Shown: positions 1 through 10,904, counted from the first letter of the stretch. The stretch: DNA of 64,000 nucleotides from Gemmatimonadota bacterium (GCA_028874905.1 JAPPGZ010000024.1:1-64000), one strand, 5' to 3'. Notes: generated by a model from the letters alone, not told the origin. Numbers and translations: made by a program.

Positions 1-784
1 AATAGTCGGCCGTCGCAAAGACCTCGAAGGTCGCCGAGGGACGCCACACGATCGTGCCGCGCCCCGCCTGTCCGTTGTCGTTGCCCTTGTCGAGCCCGTC
101 ATGGACGCGTGTCACGTACCCGTCCCGCTTGCGGAGAGCCAGGGCCACGCTCCCGAACAGCCCATCCGCCAGGGCACCGTTTGCCGACGCGGTCAGGTTG
201 GTCATCCGATCGTCGCCGAACTGTGCCCTGATGCTCCTGCGCGCTACGGCGTCCGGCCTCCTGGAGTGCACCGACACGGCTCCGCCCACCGCGTTGCGCC
301 CGAAGAGCGTCCCCTGCGGTCCGCGCAACACCTCGACACGGTCCACGTCGATGAGGTCCATCACCGCTCCTACCGAGCGCGGCATGTATATCCCGTCAAC
401 GTAGACCGCAACTCCGGGATCCGTCACCGGCAGGAAGTCACGCTGCCCCACGCCCCGAATGTAGAACTGCGCCGCCGATTTCGTGCCCGAGAGAGCGCCG
501 GAGTGGTTGAAGTGGACGTTCGGCATCATCTGGCCGAGCCGATCGGTCGTGGCGACCTGGCCAAACTCCAGATCACGACCGGAGAAGGCCGAGACCGCCA
601 GCGGGACGCTTTGAAGGAGCTCCTCCCGGTTCCTGGCCGTCACGACCAGCGGCTGCAGCCTGACAACCGAGTCGGGTTCGGGCGGTGGGGGTTCCTGCCC
701 TGACGCCGCGGGTGCCGCGGCGCAAACGGCGACCAGCGTGCTTCCAACGATCAGAAGACACCGCCGGTCCGTGCTACGACCCAC
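1..784 (-). CDS. TonB-dependent receptor, N-terminal part (runs off the left edge)
   Basis: Reverse-strand translation (not in ORF track because it has no stop inside the window) gives signal peptide RRCLLIVGSTLVAVCAAAPAASGQ, then a plug domain VRLQPLVVTARNREELLQSVPLAVSAFSGRDLE...FYIRGVGQRDFLPVTDPGVAVYVDGIYMPRSVGAVMDLIDVDRVEVLRGPQGTLFGRNAVGGAVSV. GTG start at 784 is a best guess. Confidence 0.88.
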   Translation of the reverse strand, partial: MGRSTDRRCLLIVGSTLVAVCAAAPAASGQEPPPPEPDSVVRLQPLVVTARNREELLQSVPLAVSAFSGRDLEFGQVATTDRLGQMMPNVHFNHSGALSGTKSAAQFYIRGVGQRDFLPVTDPGVAVYVDGIYMPRSVGAVMDLIDVDRVEVLRGPQGTLFGRNAVGGAVSVHSRRPDAVARRSIRAQFGDDRMTNLTASANGALADGLFGSVALALRKRDGYVTRVHDGLDKGNDNGQAGRGTIVWRPSATFEVFATADY

Positions 785-1043
785 CTTCGAGGGCGACGAT
801 ATCGCGGGTGAACGATCCCTTGGCCGTGGACAACGCCTGCTGAACCTCCGGATCGCCGTAGTGTGCCCAGGACGAAGCCGCGTCGGGAAAGCGCACGACC
901 AGAATGCGGGTCGCTGCATCACGCTCGTTCTGGTAGAGAAGCTCGCCACCGTGTCTCGCCAACGCCGCCGACGCCGCGCTGGTGTACGTTGCGCACCGGT
1001 CAGCATCGTGAACTCTGATGCGAATCATCTTGTAGACCGCCAT
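774..1043 (-). CDS. Small DUF1330-like / dimeric alpha-beta barrel type protein
   Basis: 89-aa ORF MAVYKMIRIRVHDADRCATYTSAASAALARHGGELLYQNERDAATRILVVRFPDAASSWAHYGDPEVQQAL; pattern resembles DUF1330. Confidence 0.6.
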   Translation of the reverse strand: MAVYKMIRIRVHDADRCATYTSAASAALARHGGELLYQNERDAATRILVVRFPDAASSWAHYGDPEVQQALSTAKGSFTRDIVALEGGS

Positions 1044-1054
1044 CTCATGCCTCC

Positions 1055-2028
1055 TTACGCCGGATACAATCCCGCAATCTCCGCCCTCTGACGCACCAGC
1101 GCCAGTACCACGTCGATGGTCGGCGTGGGCACCCCGACCAGGCGCCCCAGCTCCTGCACCGAGGTGACCAGCGCGTCGATCTCCATCGTGCGGCCCCGCT
1201 CGAGGTCCTGCAGCATCGAGGTGCGGTGGGCGCCCACCCCCGCCGCCCCGTCGATCCGCTTCTCGATGTCGAGCCGGAAGCGCACGCCGAGCGCCTCGCC
1301 GATCGCGCGGGTCTCCTCCATCATCCCCCGCGCCACCCCCCGCGTCCCGGGCTCGGTGGCTACCCTGTCCAGAGTGGCCAGGGTGAGCGCGCTGATTGGG
1401 TTGAAGGAGACGTTGCCGAGCAGCTTCATCCAGATCTCCTGGCGGATCCGACGCACGGGGGCCCGGATGCCCGCCCCGATCAATGCCCGGCTGAGCGCCT
1501 TGATCCGCGCGGTCTTCTCCCCGGTGGGTTCGCCCACGGTGAACCGGTTCCCGTACAGGTGCCGGATCACGCCCGGCTCCGCGATTTCGGTCGCGACGTA
1601 GACGACGCAGCCGATTGCCCGCTCCGGTCCGATCCCGTCCCACTGGCGCCCCCCCGGATCCACGCTCTCCAGGCGCGTGCCCTCCCACTCGCCGCCCACG
1701 CGATGGAAGTACCACCAGGGGACGCCGTTCTGCGCGGTGATGACGGCCGTGTCGGGGCCCAGGAGCGGCTGCATCGCGTCCACCACGCGCGTGGCCGAGT
1801 GCGCCTTCAGCGTGATGATCACGTAGTCCTGCGGGCCCGCCTCTGCCGGATCGTCGGTGCAGAAGGGGCGCGCGACGAGTTCGTCCCCGTCGATGAGCAG
1901 CCGCGCGCCATCCCGCTGCATGGCGTCGAGGTGGGGGCCTCGCGCGATCAGGGTGGTGTCGACCCCGGCCCGCGCCAGTTTCACTCCCAGGTATCCGCCC
2001 GTCGCCCCCGCGCCGTAGATCGCGATCT

Positions 2029-2032
<4 letters not shown>
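1055..2032 (-). CDS. panE: 2-dehydropantoate 2-reductase (ketopantoate reductase, PanE/ApbA family)
   Basis: MKIAIYGAGATGGYLGVKLARAGVDTTLIARGPHLDAMQ Rossmann motif; ITAQNGVPWW and KLLGNVSFNPISALT motifs typical of the family. Confidence 0.88.
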
Positions 2033-3549
<1,517 letters not shown>

Positions 3550-3552
3550 CCC

Positions 3553-5514
3553 TCACGCCTCCGGCAACGCCAGCGCGACCAACTCACTTGGCTGACGCCT
3601 GGCTCCCACCGCCACGACGATATACTGTCGGCCCTCGTGCATGTAGGTCATTGGCAGCCCCGTCTGGTTGGCGGGCAACTCGATCTCGGCGACGATCTCG
3701 CCCGTGGCCTTGTCGTGGGCACGGAACATGTTGCCGCCCGACCCGTACGCGGCGAACATTCCGCCGCCTTCGCCCGCAAACAGAAGCGTCCGCGTGACGA
3801 GGAGGCCGCCCCGGTCCGGCCGGCCGGTCCTTCCCACATCGATCCCCTCGAGCGCGGGATGGTCCTTCACGTAGTCGGGCGCGTCGCCGTTGGGCACCTG
3901 CCACGCAATCTCGCCCGCGCTCAGGTCGATCGCCGTGATCCTGCCCCATGGCGGCTTGAAGAGCGGCAGACCCTGGGGGCCGCCGCCCTGGCGGAGCCGC
4001 AGCCCACCGCCGCGAATGTAATCCATGGTCGAGATGTCGGGTTCGGGTGAGAGCGCGATCACGCTGGGCGCCGTCGCCGACTGGACATACAGGTACCCGG
4101 ACTCCGGATCGAGGGCACCGCCTGGCCAGTTGGCGCCGCCGAGCGAGCCCGGAACCATCAGTGTGCCCTGTGTGCCTCCCTCGATCGGCCTCGTAGGGGG
4201 CGTGTAGAGCGGACCGTGGTGCAACTGCGCCAGGATCTCCTCGGCCTCGGCGCGCAACTCCGGGGTGAAGTCGATGAGGTCGTCGGGATCGACGCCCTGA
4301 CGGTCGTAGGGCGGCGGTTTCGTCGGGAAGGGCTGGGTGGGGGCGGTGCGCTCGCCGGGGACATCGGTCTGCAGCACGGGTCGCTCTTCGATGGGCCACA
4401 CGGGCTCGCCGGTGCGACGGTCGAAGACGAACGTGAAGGTCTGCTTGGTGATCAACGCGACCGCGGGGATTTCGCGGCCGTCCACCACCAGGTCCGCAAG
4501 GACGGGGGCCGCCGGAGGGTCGTAGTCCCAGATGCCGTGGTGCACCGTCTGGAAGTGCCACGCCCGCTCGCCGGTGGCGGCGTCGAGCGCGACGATGCTC
4601 TGCGAGAAGAGGTTGTCGCCGGGGCGGTGGCCGCCGTAGTAGTCGCCCGTGCCCAGTTCGATGGGAAGGTAGACGAGGCCGAGTTCGGGGTCCGCGCTCA
4701 GCGCGGTCCAGACGGCTGCGTTTCCGGTGTACTCCCAGGAACCATTCTCCCACGTCCCGTTGCCGTACTCGCCCGGTTGCGGGATGGTATGGAAGGTCCA
4801 CCGGAGTTCGCCCGTGACCGCATCGTAGCCGCGGACGTGTCCCGGCGGCATTTCCGGTGCGGGCGGCGCGCTGCCCGACGGCAGGGCGGACCCGACTACA
4901 ACGACATCGTCCACCACGATCGGCGGGGAACTGGAGCCGATCGGGGCGCGCACAAGGTCCAGTTCGCGACCCAGCCCGAGGCGCAACTCAACCACGCCGC
5001 CATCGCCGAAGTCGGGTATGGGGCGACCCGTCGCCGGGTCCAGCGCGACCAGCTGGAAGCCGGGAGTCACGAAGAAGATGCGGGGCCCGGTCTCCACCGA
5101 TTCCCACCACGCGACCCCACGCCCCGAATTGCGGCGCGGGGCGGCTCGGTCTCCTTCGTCCAGGCGGTAGGTCCACAGGGTCTCACCCGTTCCGGCGTCG
5201 ATCGCGGCGACTGTGCGCCGGTATCCCGCCGTGGCGTACAGCACGCCGTCGACCATGAGGGGGGTCGTGCGGTAGTTGTATTCGGGAGCGGGGCCGAAGT
5301 TGGCTGCCTGCCAACGCCACGCGATCTCCAGGGAAGCGACGTTATTGCGGTCGATCTGGTCGAGCGGTGCATAGCGGGTGCTGCCGGCGTCGCCCCCGTA
5401 GTAGCGCCATTCACCTTCGGCGGCGCCTTGCTGGGCGTTGGCGGTGGTGGGCGAGAGCGCAACGATCGTGGCAAGCGCCAGGTGTGCGTGCGCGGCTGTC
5501 CGTCTGTAGATCAA
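3553..5514 (-). CDS. Secreted PQQ-dependent dehydrogenase (quinoprotein glucose/alcohol dehydrogenase-like)
   Basis: 653 aa, signal peptide then EWRYYGGDAGSTRYAPLDQIDRNNVASLEIAWRW; repeated beta-propeller GE(L/I)xW motifs. Confidence 0.9.
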   Translation of the reverse strand: MIYRRTAAHAHLALATIVALSPTTANAQQGAAEGEWRYYGGDAGSTRYAPLDQIDRNNVASLEIAWRWQAANFGPAPEYNYRTTPLMVDGVLYATAGYRRTVAAIDAGTGETLWTYRLDEGDRAAPRRNSGRGVAWWESVETGPRIFFVTPGFQLVALDPATGRPIPDFGDGGVVELRLGLGRELDLVRAPIGSSSPPIVVDDVVVVGSALPSGSAPPAPEMPPGHVRGYDAVTGELRWTFHTIPQPGEYGNGTWENGSWEYTGNAAVWTALSADPELGLVYLPIELGTGDYYGGHRPGDNLFSQSIVALDAATGERAWHFQTVHHGIWDYDPPAAPVLADLVVDGREIPAVALITKQTFTFVFDRRTGEPVWPIEERPVLQTDVPGERTAPTQPFPTKPPPYDRQGVDPDDLIDFTPELRAEAEEILAQLHHGPLYTPPTRPIEGGTQGTLMVPGSLGGANWPGGALDPESGYLYVQSATAPSVIALSPEPDISTMDYIRGGGLRLRQGGGPQGLPLFKPPWGRITAIDLSAGEIAWQVPNGDAPDYVKDHPALEGIDVGRTGRPDRGGLLVTRTLLFAGEGGGMFAAYGSGGNMFRAHDKATGEIVAEIELPANQTGLPMTYMHEGRQYIVVAVGARRQPSELVALALPEA

Positions 5515-5645
5515 GTGGAGACTCCGTTCCGAATGGATGTCGCCGGCCGCGCATACGGGATACGTTGCCGAGCCTGTGAACGCGTGAACATGACCTGGTC
5601 GTGCAGCGTAGGAAAATAGCCGGACCGCAACAAGGAGGGCCTGGA

Positions 5646-6224
5646 ATGCTCACAGCCTACGTGTTCTGCCTCGCGGTCGGCGGCGGCCTTCTCGCGCTCT
5701 CCTTCTTCGGAGATTTCCTCGAGGCCGACGTGGACGTCGACGCGGATGTCGACGTCGCCGCCGACCTGGACGGTATCTCGGCGGGAACAGGGATCGCACA
5801 GGTCTTCTCCGTGCGGGCGCTCATCAACGCCATCTTCGGCTTCGGAGCCGCGGGGGCCCTCCTGCATCTCGTCTGGGGCGGCGGTCAGCCGATGCTCACG
5901 GCGGCGATCGCGGGGGCCACGGGGCTCGGCTCGGGTGCTCTGATCAGTACCGTATTCGCGTACCTCAAGCGCACCGAGTCCGGGGCCCTGAAAGGGGAGG
6001 AGTCGTTCGTCGGACTGACGGGCGAAGTGTCCCTGGAGGTTGGACCGGGCAGCCACGGTACCGTCACCGTCCGCAGGGGCGACCGGCGGGTGCGGCTGCG
6101 TGCGCGGCCTGCCGACGCGTCCGGGGCTCCGGCGCTCAGCCTGGGGCAGCCCGTCGTGGTGGTCGAGATGAAGGATGGAATCGCGGCAGTGGCTCCGGTC
6201 GGGCCGAAGCTGCTGGAAGATTAA
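5646..6224 (+). CDS. NfeD/YqiJ-like membrane protein with OB-fold, partner of flotillin
   Basis: TM segments, Asp-Val repeat (EADVDVDADVDVAADLDG), C-terminal OB-like domain (GLTGEVSLEVGPGSHGTVTVRRGDRRVRL); directly upstream of SPFH gene. Confidence 0.75.
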   Translation: MLTAYVFCLAVGGGLLALSFFGDFLEADVDVDADVDVAADLDGISAGTGIAQVFSVRALINAIFGFGAAGALLHLVWGGGQPMLTAAIAGATGLGSGALISTVFAYLKRTESGALKGEESFVGLTGEVSLEVGPGSHGTVTVRRGDRRVRLRARPADASGAPALSLGQPVVVVEMKDGIAAVAPVGPKLLED

Positions 6225-6268
6225 ACGGGGCCGGGAGCCCCCCAGGGACGAATGACAGGAGGAGGCAA

Positions 6269-7579
6269 GTGTTTACTCCATTGGGCGCCCTCGTAGCGGG
6301 CTTGGTAATCGTGCTGGTGATTGTCGTGCTGGTTGCGACGATCAAAACTCTCATCGTTATCTCGCCGCCGAACCGGGCGGCGGTGCTGACGGGGCGCAAC
6401 CGACTGCTCACCGATGGGCAGCAGGTGGGCTACCGCTCCATTTCGGGGGGCCGTGTCTTCCGTGTTCCCATCATCGAGACGGTTCAGCACATGAACCTCG
6501 AGACCATCCCCATCGAGGTGTCTGTGAACAATGCCTTTTCGAAGGGCAACATTCCCTTGAACGTGGAAGCCATCGCCAACGTCAAGATCGCCTCCGAGCC
6601 GGAATGGGTCTTCAACAACGCCGTCGAGCGGTTGCTCGGAAAGAGCGAGGACGAAATCAAGGCGCTCGCGCAGGACACCCTCACCGGCAACCTGCGCGGC
6701 GTGCTGGCAACGCTGACGCCGGAGGAGGTCAACGAGGATCGGCTGGGGTTCGCCAAGGCGCTGTCGGAGGACGCGGGCGAGGACCTGGCCTCACTGGGGT
6801 TCCACCTGGACGTGCTCAAGATTCAGAACGTGAGCGACGAGCGCGGGTACCTGGCCGCGATCGGACGGGAGAAATCCGCCGAGGCCATTCGCCAGGCGGA
6901 AATCGCGGAAGCGCGGAAGCGGGCGGATACGCGCGAGGCACAGGCGGAGGCCAGCCGGCGCGCGGAGGTGCGGGAGGCCGCAGCGTCGATCAAGGTGGCC
7001 GAGGCGAAGAACGCGCTGCGGGTTCGCCAGGCGGAGCTCGACCGTGAAGGGGAGACTGCCGAGAAGATCGCGCGGGTGAAGGCGTTGGAAGCGGAGGTGG
7101 AGGCCGAGCGGATCCTGGAAATGAAGCGCGTGGAACGTGAGGAGCAGAGGCTCCTCGCCGATATCGTCGAGCCGGCCAAGGCGGAGAAGATGGCGGCGTT
7201 CGCACGGGCCGAGGCCGAAGCGGCTCCGATCCTCGAGCGCGGGAAGGCGCAGGTCGAAGTGCTGCGGCGTCTTTACGGCGAAGTGCGGGCCGGCGGCGAT
7301 GCCGCGTTCGCCGTGTTCATTGCCGAGAAACTGCCCGAGCTGCTGGAGATCGCGGTGGGTGCGGTCGAGGGAGTGGATATCGACCGAGTGGTGGTCATGG
7401 ACGGTGGTCAGGGCGAAGGCGTGTCCAACGCGTTGAACCAGCGCGTCAAGGGGGCGTACGGGACGATGGAGGGGCTGGCGTCGGTGCTTGGGCTCGACAT
7501 CCAGGAAGTCCTGAAGCGCGCGGTCGGCGGGGACACGAGCGAAGGCCCGAAGATGGAGCCAGCTCTGTCCCCCGAGTAG
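6269..7579 (+). CDS. Flotillin-like SPFH/band-7 protein
   Basis: N-terminal TM, VISPPNRAAVLTGRNR, SPFH domain, long coiled-coil (AEARKRADTREAQAEASRRAEVREAAASIKVAEAKNALRVRQAELD). Confidence 0.9.
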   Translation: MFTPLGALVAGLVIVLVIVVLVATIKTLIVISPPNRAAVLTGRNRLLTDGQQVGYRSISGGRVFRVPIIETVQHMNLETIPIEVSVNNAFSKGNIPLNVEAIANVKIASEPEWVFNNAVERLLGKSEDEIKALAQDTLTGNLRGVLATLTPEEVNEDRLGFAKALSEDAGEDLASLGFHLDVLKIQNVSDERGYLAAIGREKSAEAIRQAEIAEARKRADTREAQAEASRRAEVREAAASIKVAEAKNALRVRQAELDREGETAEKIARVKALEAEVEAERILEMKRVEREEQRLLADIVEPAKAEKMAAFARAEAEAAPILERGKAQVEVLRRLYGEVRAGGDAAFAVFIAEKLPELLEIAVGAVEGVDIDRVVVMDGGQGEGVSNALNQRVKGAYGTMEGLASVLGLDIQEVLKRAVGGDTSEGPKMEPALSPE

Positions 7580-7616
7580 CCGGTCGTGACCCGTCCGTTA
7601 CGGTATCGGCCCTGTA

Positions 7617-7654
7617 GTGACCATCTGGCGATGGCTGTGTGACTCTTTCGTTAC
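7617..7654 (+). promoter_or_regulatory. Putative Pho-box-like array upstream of the phosphate porin
   Basis: GTGAC (7617), GCGAT (7628, weak), GTGAC (7639), GTTAC (7650): 11-bp spaced units. A further GTGAC/GTTAC pair at 7586/7597 is also 11 bp apart. Confidence 0.5.
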
Positions 7655-7676
7655 ATGTGGCTGGTAGCATGTAACG
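7649..7676. repeat. Perfect 9-bp inverted repeat CGTTACATG-N10-CATGTAACG
   Basis: Read directly; overlaps the last unit of the Pho-box-like array. Confidence 0.75.
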
Positions 7677-7706
7677 CCTCGATGCCCCGGGCCGGCACGG
7701 CCGGGC

Positions 7707-8825
7707 ATGCGAGTCCCGGCCACGTTCCAGGCGTTCATCAACCGGGAGGTACACTACGTGATCAGGTTCCGTGTGTTGGCGATGTCGGTTCTCGTCGTCG
7801 CCAGCACCGCCGAGACCACGCGGGCACAGGTGGAGATTTCCGCCCGCAGCGCCCAGGTTCGCTTCGGCGGGCGGCTCCATTCCCAGTTTGCGACGAGTTC
7901 GGCGGAAGGTGGAAAGGCGACGGATTTCTTCACGCGGCGGGCGCGCTTCACCCTGGACATCGGTGTCACGGACCTGCTGGATGCGCGCGTCCAACCCGAT
8001 TTCGGAGGAGGCGAACTGGAACTGAAGGACGCGTATTTCCGCCTCAACGTGAGTCGAGGGTTCCGGTTCTCGGTGGGTCAGTTCAAGCGGGCGTTCGACA
8101 TCTTCGAGCTCAACAGTTCCACCGACATCGTAGTGGTGGAGCGCACCGGACGTATAAACGGTCTCGTTGGGTGCGCGGGACCCGGCGGCACCTGTACGCT
8201 CAGCCGCTTCACGGAAAAGCTCGCCTACTCCGATCGGGACATCGGCTTCAAGGCCGACGGTTCGCTCGGCGACAGACTGTCCTACATGGCCACGCTGACG
8301 AACGGCACGGGGACAGCGGGATCGGACGAGAACTCGGGCAAGTCGCTTGCGGGACGCCTGACGGTTCGCCTGACGGACGGCGTATCGGCCTCGGCCAACC
8401 TGTCCCGGCATGACTATGTCGGCCCGCATGGCGAGGGTGCTTCGGCGACGGCCTTCGGGGGCGACCTCGAGATCGGGGGCTTCCGCAGCGGCACGCACCT
8501 GCAGGTGGGCCTGGTCGGCGGTGCGAACTGGCGGTTGCCGGAGTCGGCCGGAGGTGAGGTCCCGAGCTTTCTGACCGGCCAGGTGATCCTGAGCCGGTAT
8601 GTACCGATTGAGAACGGCAACTTCGAGGCCGTGGAGCCCATGGCGCGGGTGAGTTGGGGAGACCCCAACCGGAATGCCCTCGACGATGGCGGCCTGCTCC
8701 TTACCCCGGGGCTGTTCCTCTACGTGGCCGGCAAGAATCGGATCGGCGCGAACCTGGACATCTACGACTCTGCCAGGGGCTCGCGGGAGGTTTCCTTCAA
8801 GCTGCAGACCTATCTGTACTACTGA
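7707..8825 (+). CDS. OprO/OprP-like phosphate-selective porin
   Basis: Signal peptide, VRFGGRLHSQFATSSAEGG, FFTRRARFTLDIGVTDLLDARVQPDFGGGELELKDAYFRLNVS...VGQFKRAFDIFELNSSTD, C-terminal aromatic-rich strand; adjacent to pst operon. GTG at 7759 is an alternative start. Confidence 0.82.
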   Translation: MRVPATFQAFINREVHYVIRFRVLAMSVLVVASTAETTRAQVEISARSAQVRFGGRLHSQFATSSAEGGKATDFFTRRARFTLDIGVTDLLDARVQPDFGGGELELKDAYFRLNVSRGFRFSVGQFKRAFDIFELNSSTDIVVVERTGRINGLVGCAGPGGTCTLSRFTEKLAYSDRDIGFKADGSLGDRLSYMATLTNGTGTAGSDENSGKSLAGRLTVRLTDGVSASANLSRHDYVGPHGEGASATAFGGDLEIGGFRSGTHLQVGLVGGANWRLPESAGGEVPSFLTGQVILSRYVPIENGNFEAVEPMARVSWGDPNRNALDDGGLLLTPGLFLYVAGKNRIGANLDIYDSARGSREVSFKLQTYLYY

Positions 8826-8869
8826 TCGCATGCGTCGCGTGGGCATCACCGGTGCACGTGGGGATCATT

Positions 8870-8907
8870 GGTACACTGTCGTCACTACTCGGTGACCCCG
8901 TCGTGAC
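8870..8907 (+). promoter_or_regulatory. Putative Pho box array upstream of pstS
   Basis: GGTAC (8870), GTCAC (8881), GTGAC (8892), GTGAC (8903): exact 11-bp spacing over four units, about 55 bp before the pstS ATG. Confidence 0.6.
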
Positions 8908-8961
8908 AAATCGTCGCGAGCGTTGCAAACACACCAGATCAGAAACGGAGCGAGAAACCGA

Positions 8962-9831
8962 ATGAAGAGAGTCATCCCCTTTGTCGCGCTGGCGATGCTT
9001 GCCTGCGGGGGCGCCGACAGGGCCCAGCGGGCCATGATCCAGAACAAGGGCTCCGACACCCTGTTGAACGTGGCCCAGGCGTGGGCCGAAGTGTACAGCG
9101 CGGTCAACCCGAATGTGGCGGTCGCAGTCACCGGCGGAGGGTCCGGTACCGGCATCTCCGCGATGATCAACGGCACCGTGGACATCGCGAACTCCTCGCG
9201 GAAGATGCGCGAAGCCGAATTCGAGGCGGCCAGGCGAAACGGGGTCGAGCCCATCGAGTACATCGTCGGGTATGACGCGCTCGCGGTCTATTTGCACGCC
9301 GACAACCCGATCGGGAGCATGACCCTGGAGCAACTCAAGGCCTTGTATGGGGAGGACGGCACGGTGACGAGATGGTCTGATCTGGGCGTTGCCGTGCCGG
9401 GTTGCGACTCGGACGAAATCGTTCTGGTGAGCCGGCAGAACAATTCGGGCACGTACGTCTATTTCAAGGAGACCGTGCTGGGCGACAACACCGAGTACAA
9501 GCTCGGTTCCCGGGACATGCACGGTTCGAAGGACGTTGTCGACCTCGTGGAAAACACGCCTTGCGCCATCGGGTACAGCGGGCTCGCTTATGCCACGGAA
9601 CACGTCAGCATGCCATGCATCATGGTGGGAGACGCCGGGGGCTGCGTGGAGCCCGCCATTGCCACGGCCGTCGACGGGAGTTATCCCATTGCCCGCCCGC
9701 TCTTCATGTACACCGCCGGCGAACCGCAGGGTGCGGTCAAGGAGTACATGGACTGGATCCTCTCACAGGAGGGTCAGTGCGTGATCCTGGAGCGCGGGTA
9801 CGCGCCCTATACTGACATGGAGTGCGCTTGA
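8962..9831 (+). CDS. pstS: Phosphate ABC transporter substrate-binding lipoprotein PstS
   Basis: MKRVIPFVALAMLACGG lipobox; NKGSDTLLNVAQAWAEVY, GGGSGTGISAMINGTVDIANSSR, RQNNSGTYVYF. Confidence 0.93.
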   Translation: MKRVIPFVALAMLACGGADRAQRAMIQNKGSDTLLNVAQAWAEVYSAVNPNVAVAVTGGGSGTGISAMINGTVDIANSSRKMREAEFEAARRNGVEPIEYIVGYDALAVYLHADNPIGSMTLEQLKALYGEDGTVTRWSDLGVAVPGCDSDEIVLVSRQNNSGTYVYFKETVLGDNTEYKLGSRDMHGSKDVVDLVENTPCAIGYSGLAYATEHVSMPCIMVGDAGGCVEPAIATAVDGSYPIARPLFMYTAGEPQGAVKEYMDWILSQEGQCVILERGYAPYTDMECA

Positions 9832-10904
9832 GCCTCTACGACCAGCGCCTGGAGGCCGACCTCGCCGCAATCCGCACGCGGCTGCAGGGTGTCGGAGACG
9901 AGGTCCTGCACAATTTGCGGCACGGGGCGCGGGCGGTCCTCGACCTCGACCGGCGCCTCGCCAACGATACCCTGATCAGGGACCGCGCGGTCAACCAGGC
10001 CACACGCGAGGTCGATCACCTGTGCCACCTCTTCGTGGCCCGGCATCTTCCGAGCGGAAGTCACCTCCGTTTCATCTCCGGGGTGCTGCGGCTTGCCGTC
10101 GCAATGGAACGGGTGGGCGACTACTCGGTCGCGATCTGTCGGGTGGCGAGGCAGATCGAGTCCCCCCTGCCCGATGCGGTGTTGAACAACATCGAACTGA
10201 TGAGCGAGCATGCGCGACGGGCGCTGCGGGCGGCTCTGGACGGGTTTCTGGAAGGTGACCCGGACGCGGCGCATGTTTCGCGGGGGTTCGCCGCTCAGAC
10301 CGCCGCGCTCTACCCCTACGCCTTCGAAATCCTGAGCGCGGCTGCGGATTCGGACCCTCGTCCGGCGCGCGACCTCTTCGGGGCGTTGCTGGTCTTTCGG
10401 CTCTTGCAGCGGACCGCGGAGCAGGCGGAGAACATTTGCCAGCAAACGCTGTTCGCGGTAACGGGGGAACGGAAGCGGGACAAGCGCTACCGCATGCTCT
10501 TCGTGGACGAGAACAACGCCATGGTCAGCAAGATGGCGGAGCTGGCGTGTGTCGAAAGCTATCCGCACGCCGGCCGCGTCGGCTCGGCCGGGCTCGAGGC
10601 AGCGGCCGAATTCGCTCCGGCATTGCGTAGGTTCTGCCGGCGCCGGGGGATGGTTCTGCCGGCTGATGACGCCCCTAGAAACTTCGCCGATGCGCTCGAC
10701 TCGTCGCGGCACTATCACGTGATCGTGGGGTTGGGGGTGGATCCCACCAACCATTGTTCCGTCCCCTACCGGACAGCCGCTCTCCAGTGGGATCTGGACC
10801 AGGACGCGACCGGCGGCGACTCCAGCGCCGAGGAGCTGTACCGGGAACTCATGCGGCGGATTCGCGGCCTGATGACGACTCTGGGGGTTCGGGACGACGA
10901 GTGA
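9822..10904 (+). CDS. phoU: PhoU-domain protein fused to a C-terminal LMW-PTP/ArsC-like domain lacking catalytic residues
   Basis: PhoU-like helical N-terminus (LRHGARAVLDLDRRLANDTLIRDRAVNQATREVDHLC...MERVGDYSVAICRVARQI). C-terminus RYRMLFVDENNAMVSKMAELACVESYPHAGRVGSAGLEA...YHVIVGLGVDPTNHCSVPYRTAALQWDLDQD aligns by eye with the LMW phosphatase fold. GTG start, overlaps pstS. Confidence 0.82.
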   Translation: MRLSLYDQRLEADLAAIRTRLQGVGDEVLHNLRHGARAVLDLDRRLANDTLIRDRAVNQATREVDHLCHLFVARHLPSGSHLRFISGVLRLAVAMERVGDYSVAICRVARQIESPLPDAVLNNIELMSEHARRALRAALDGFLEGDPDAAHVSRGFAAQTAALYPYAFEILSAAADSDPRPARDLFGALLVFRLLQRTAEQAENICQQTLFAVTGERKRDKRYRMLFVDENNAMVSKMAELACVESYPHAGRVGSAGLEAAAEFAPALRRFCRRRGMVLPADDAPRNFADALDSSRHYHVIVGLGVDPTNHCSVPYRTAALQWDLDQDATGGDSSAEELYRELMRRIRGLMTTLGVRDDE

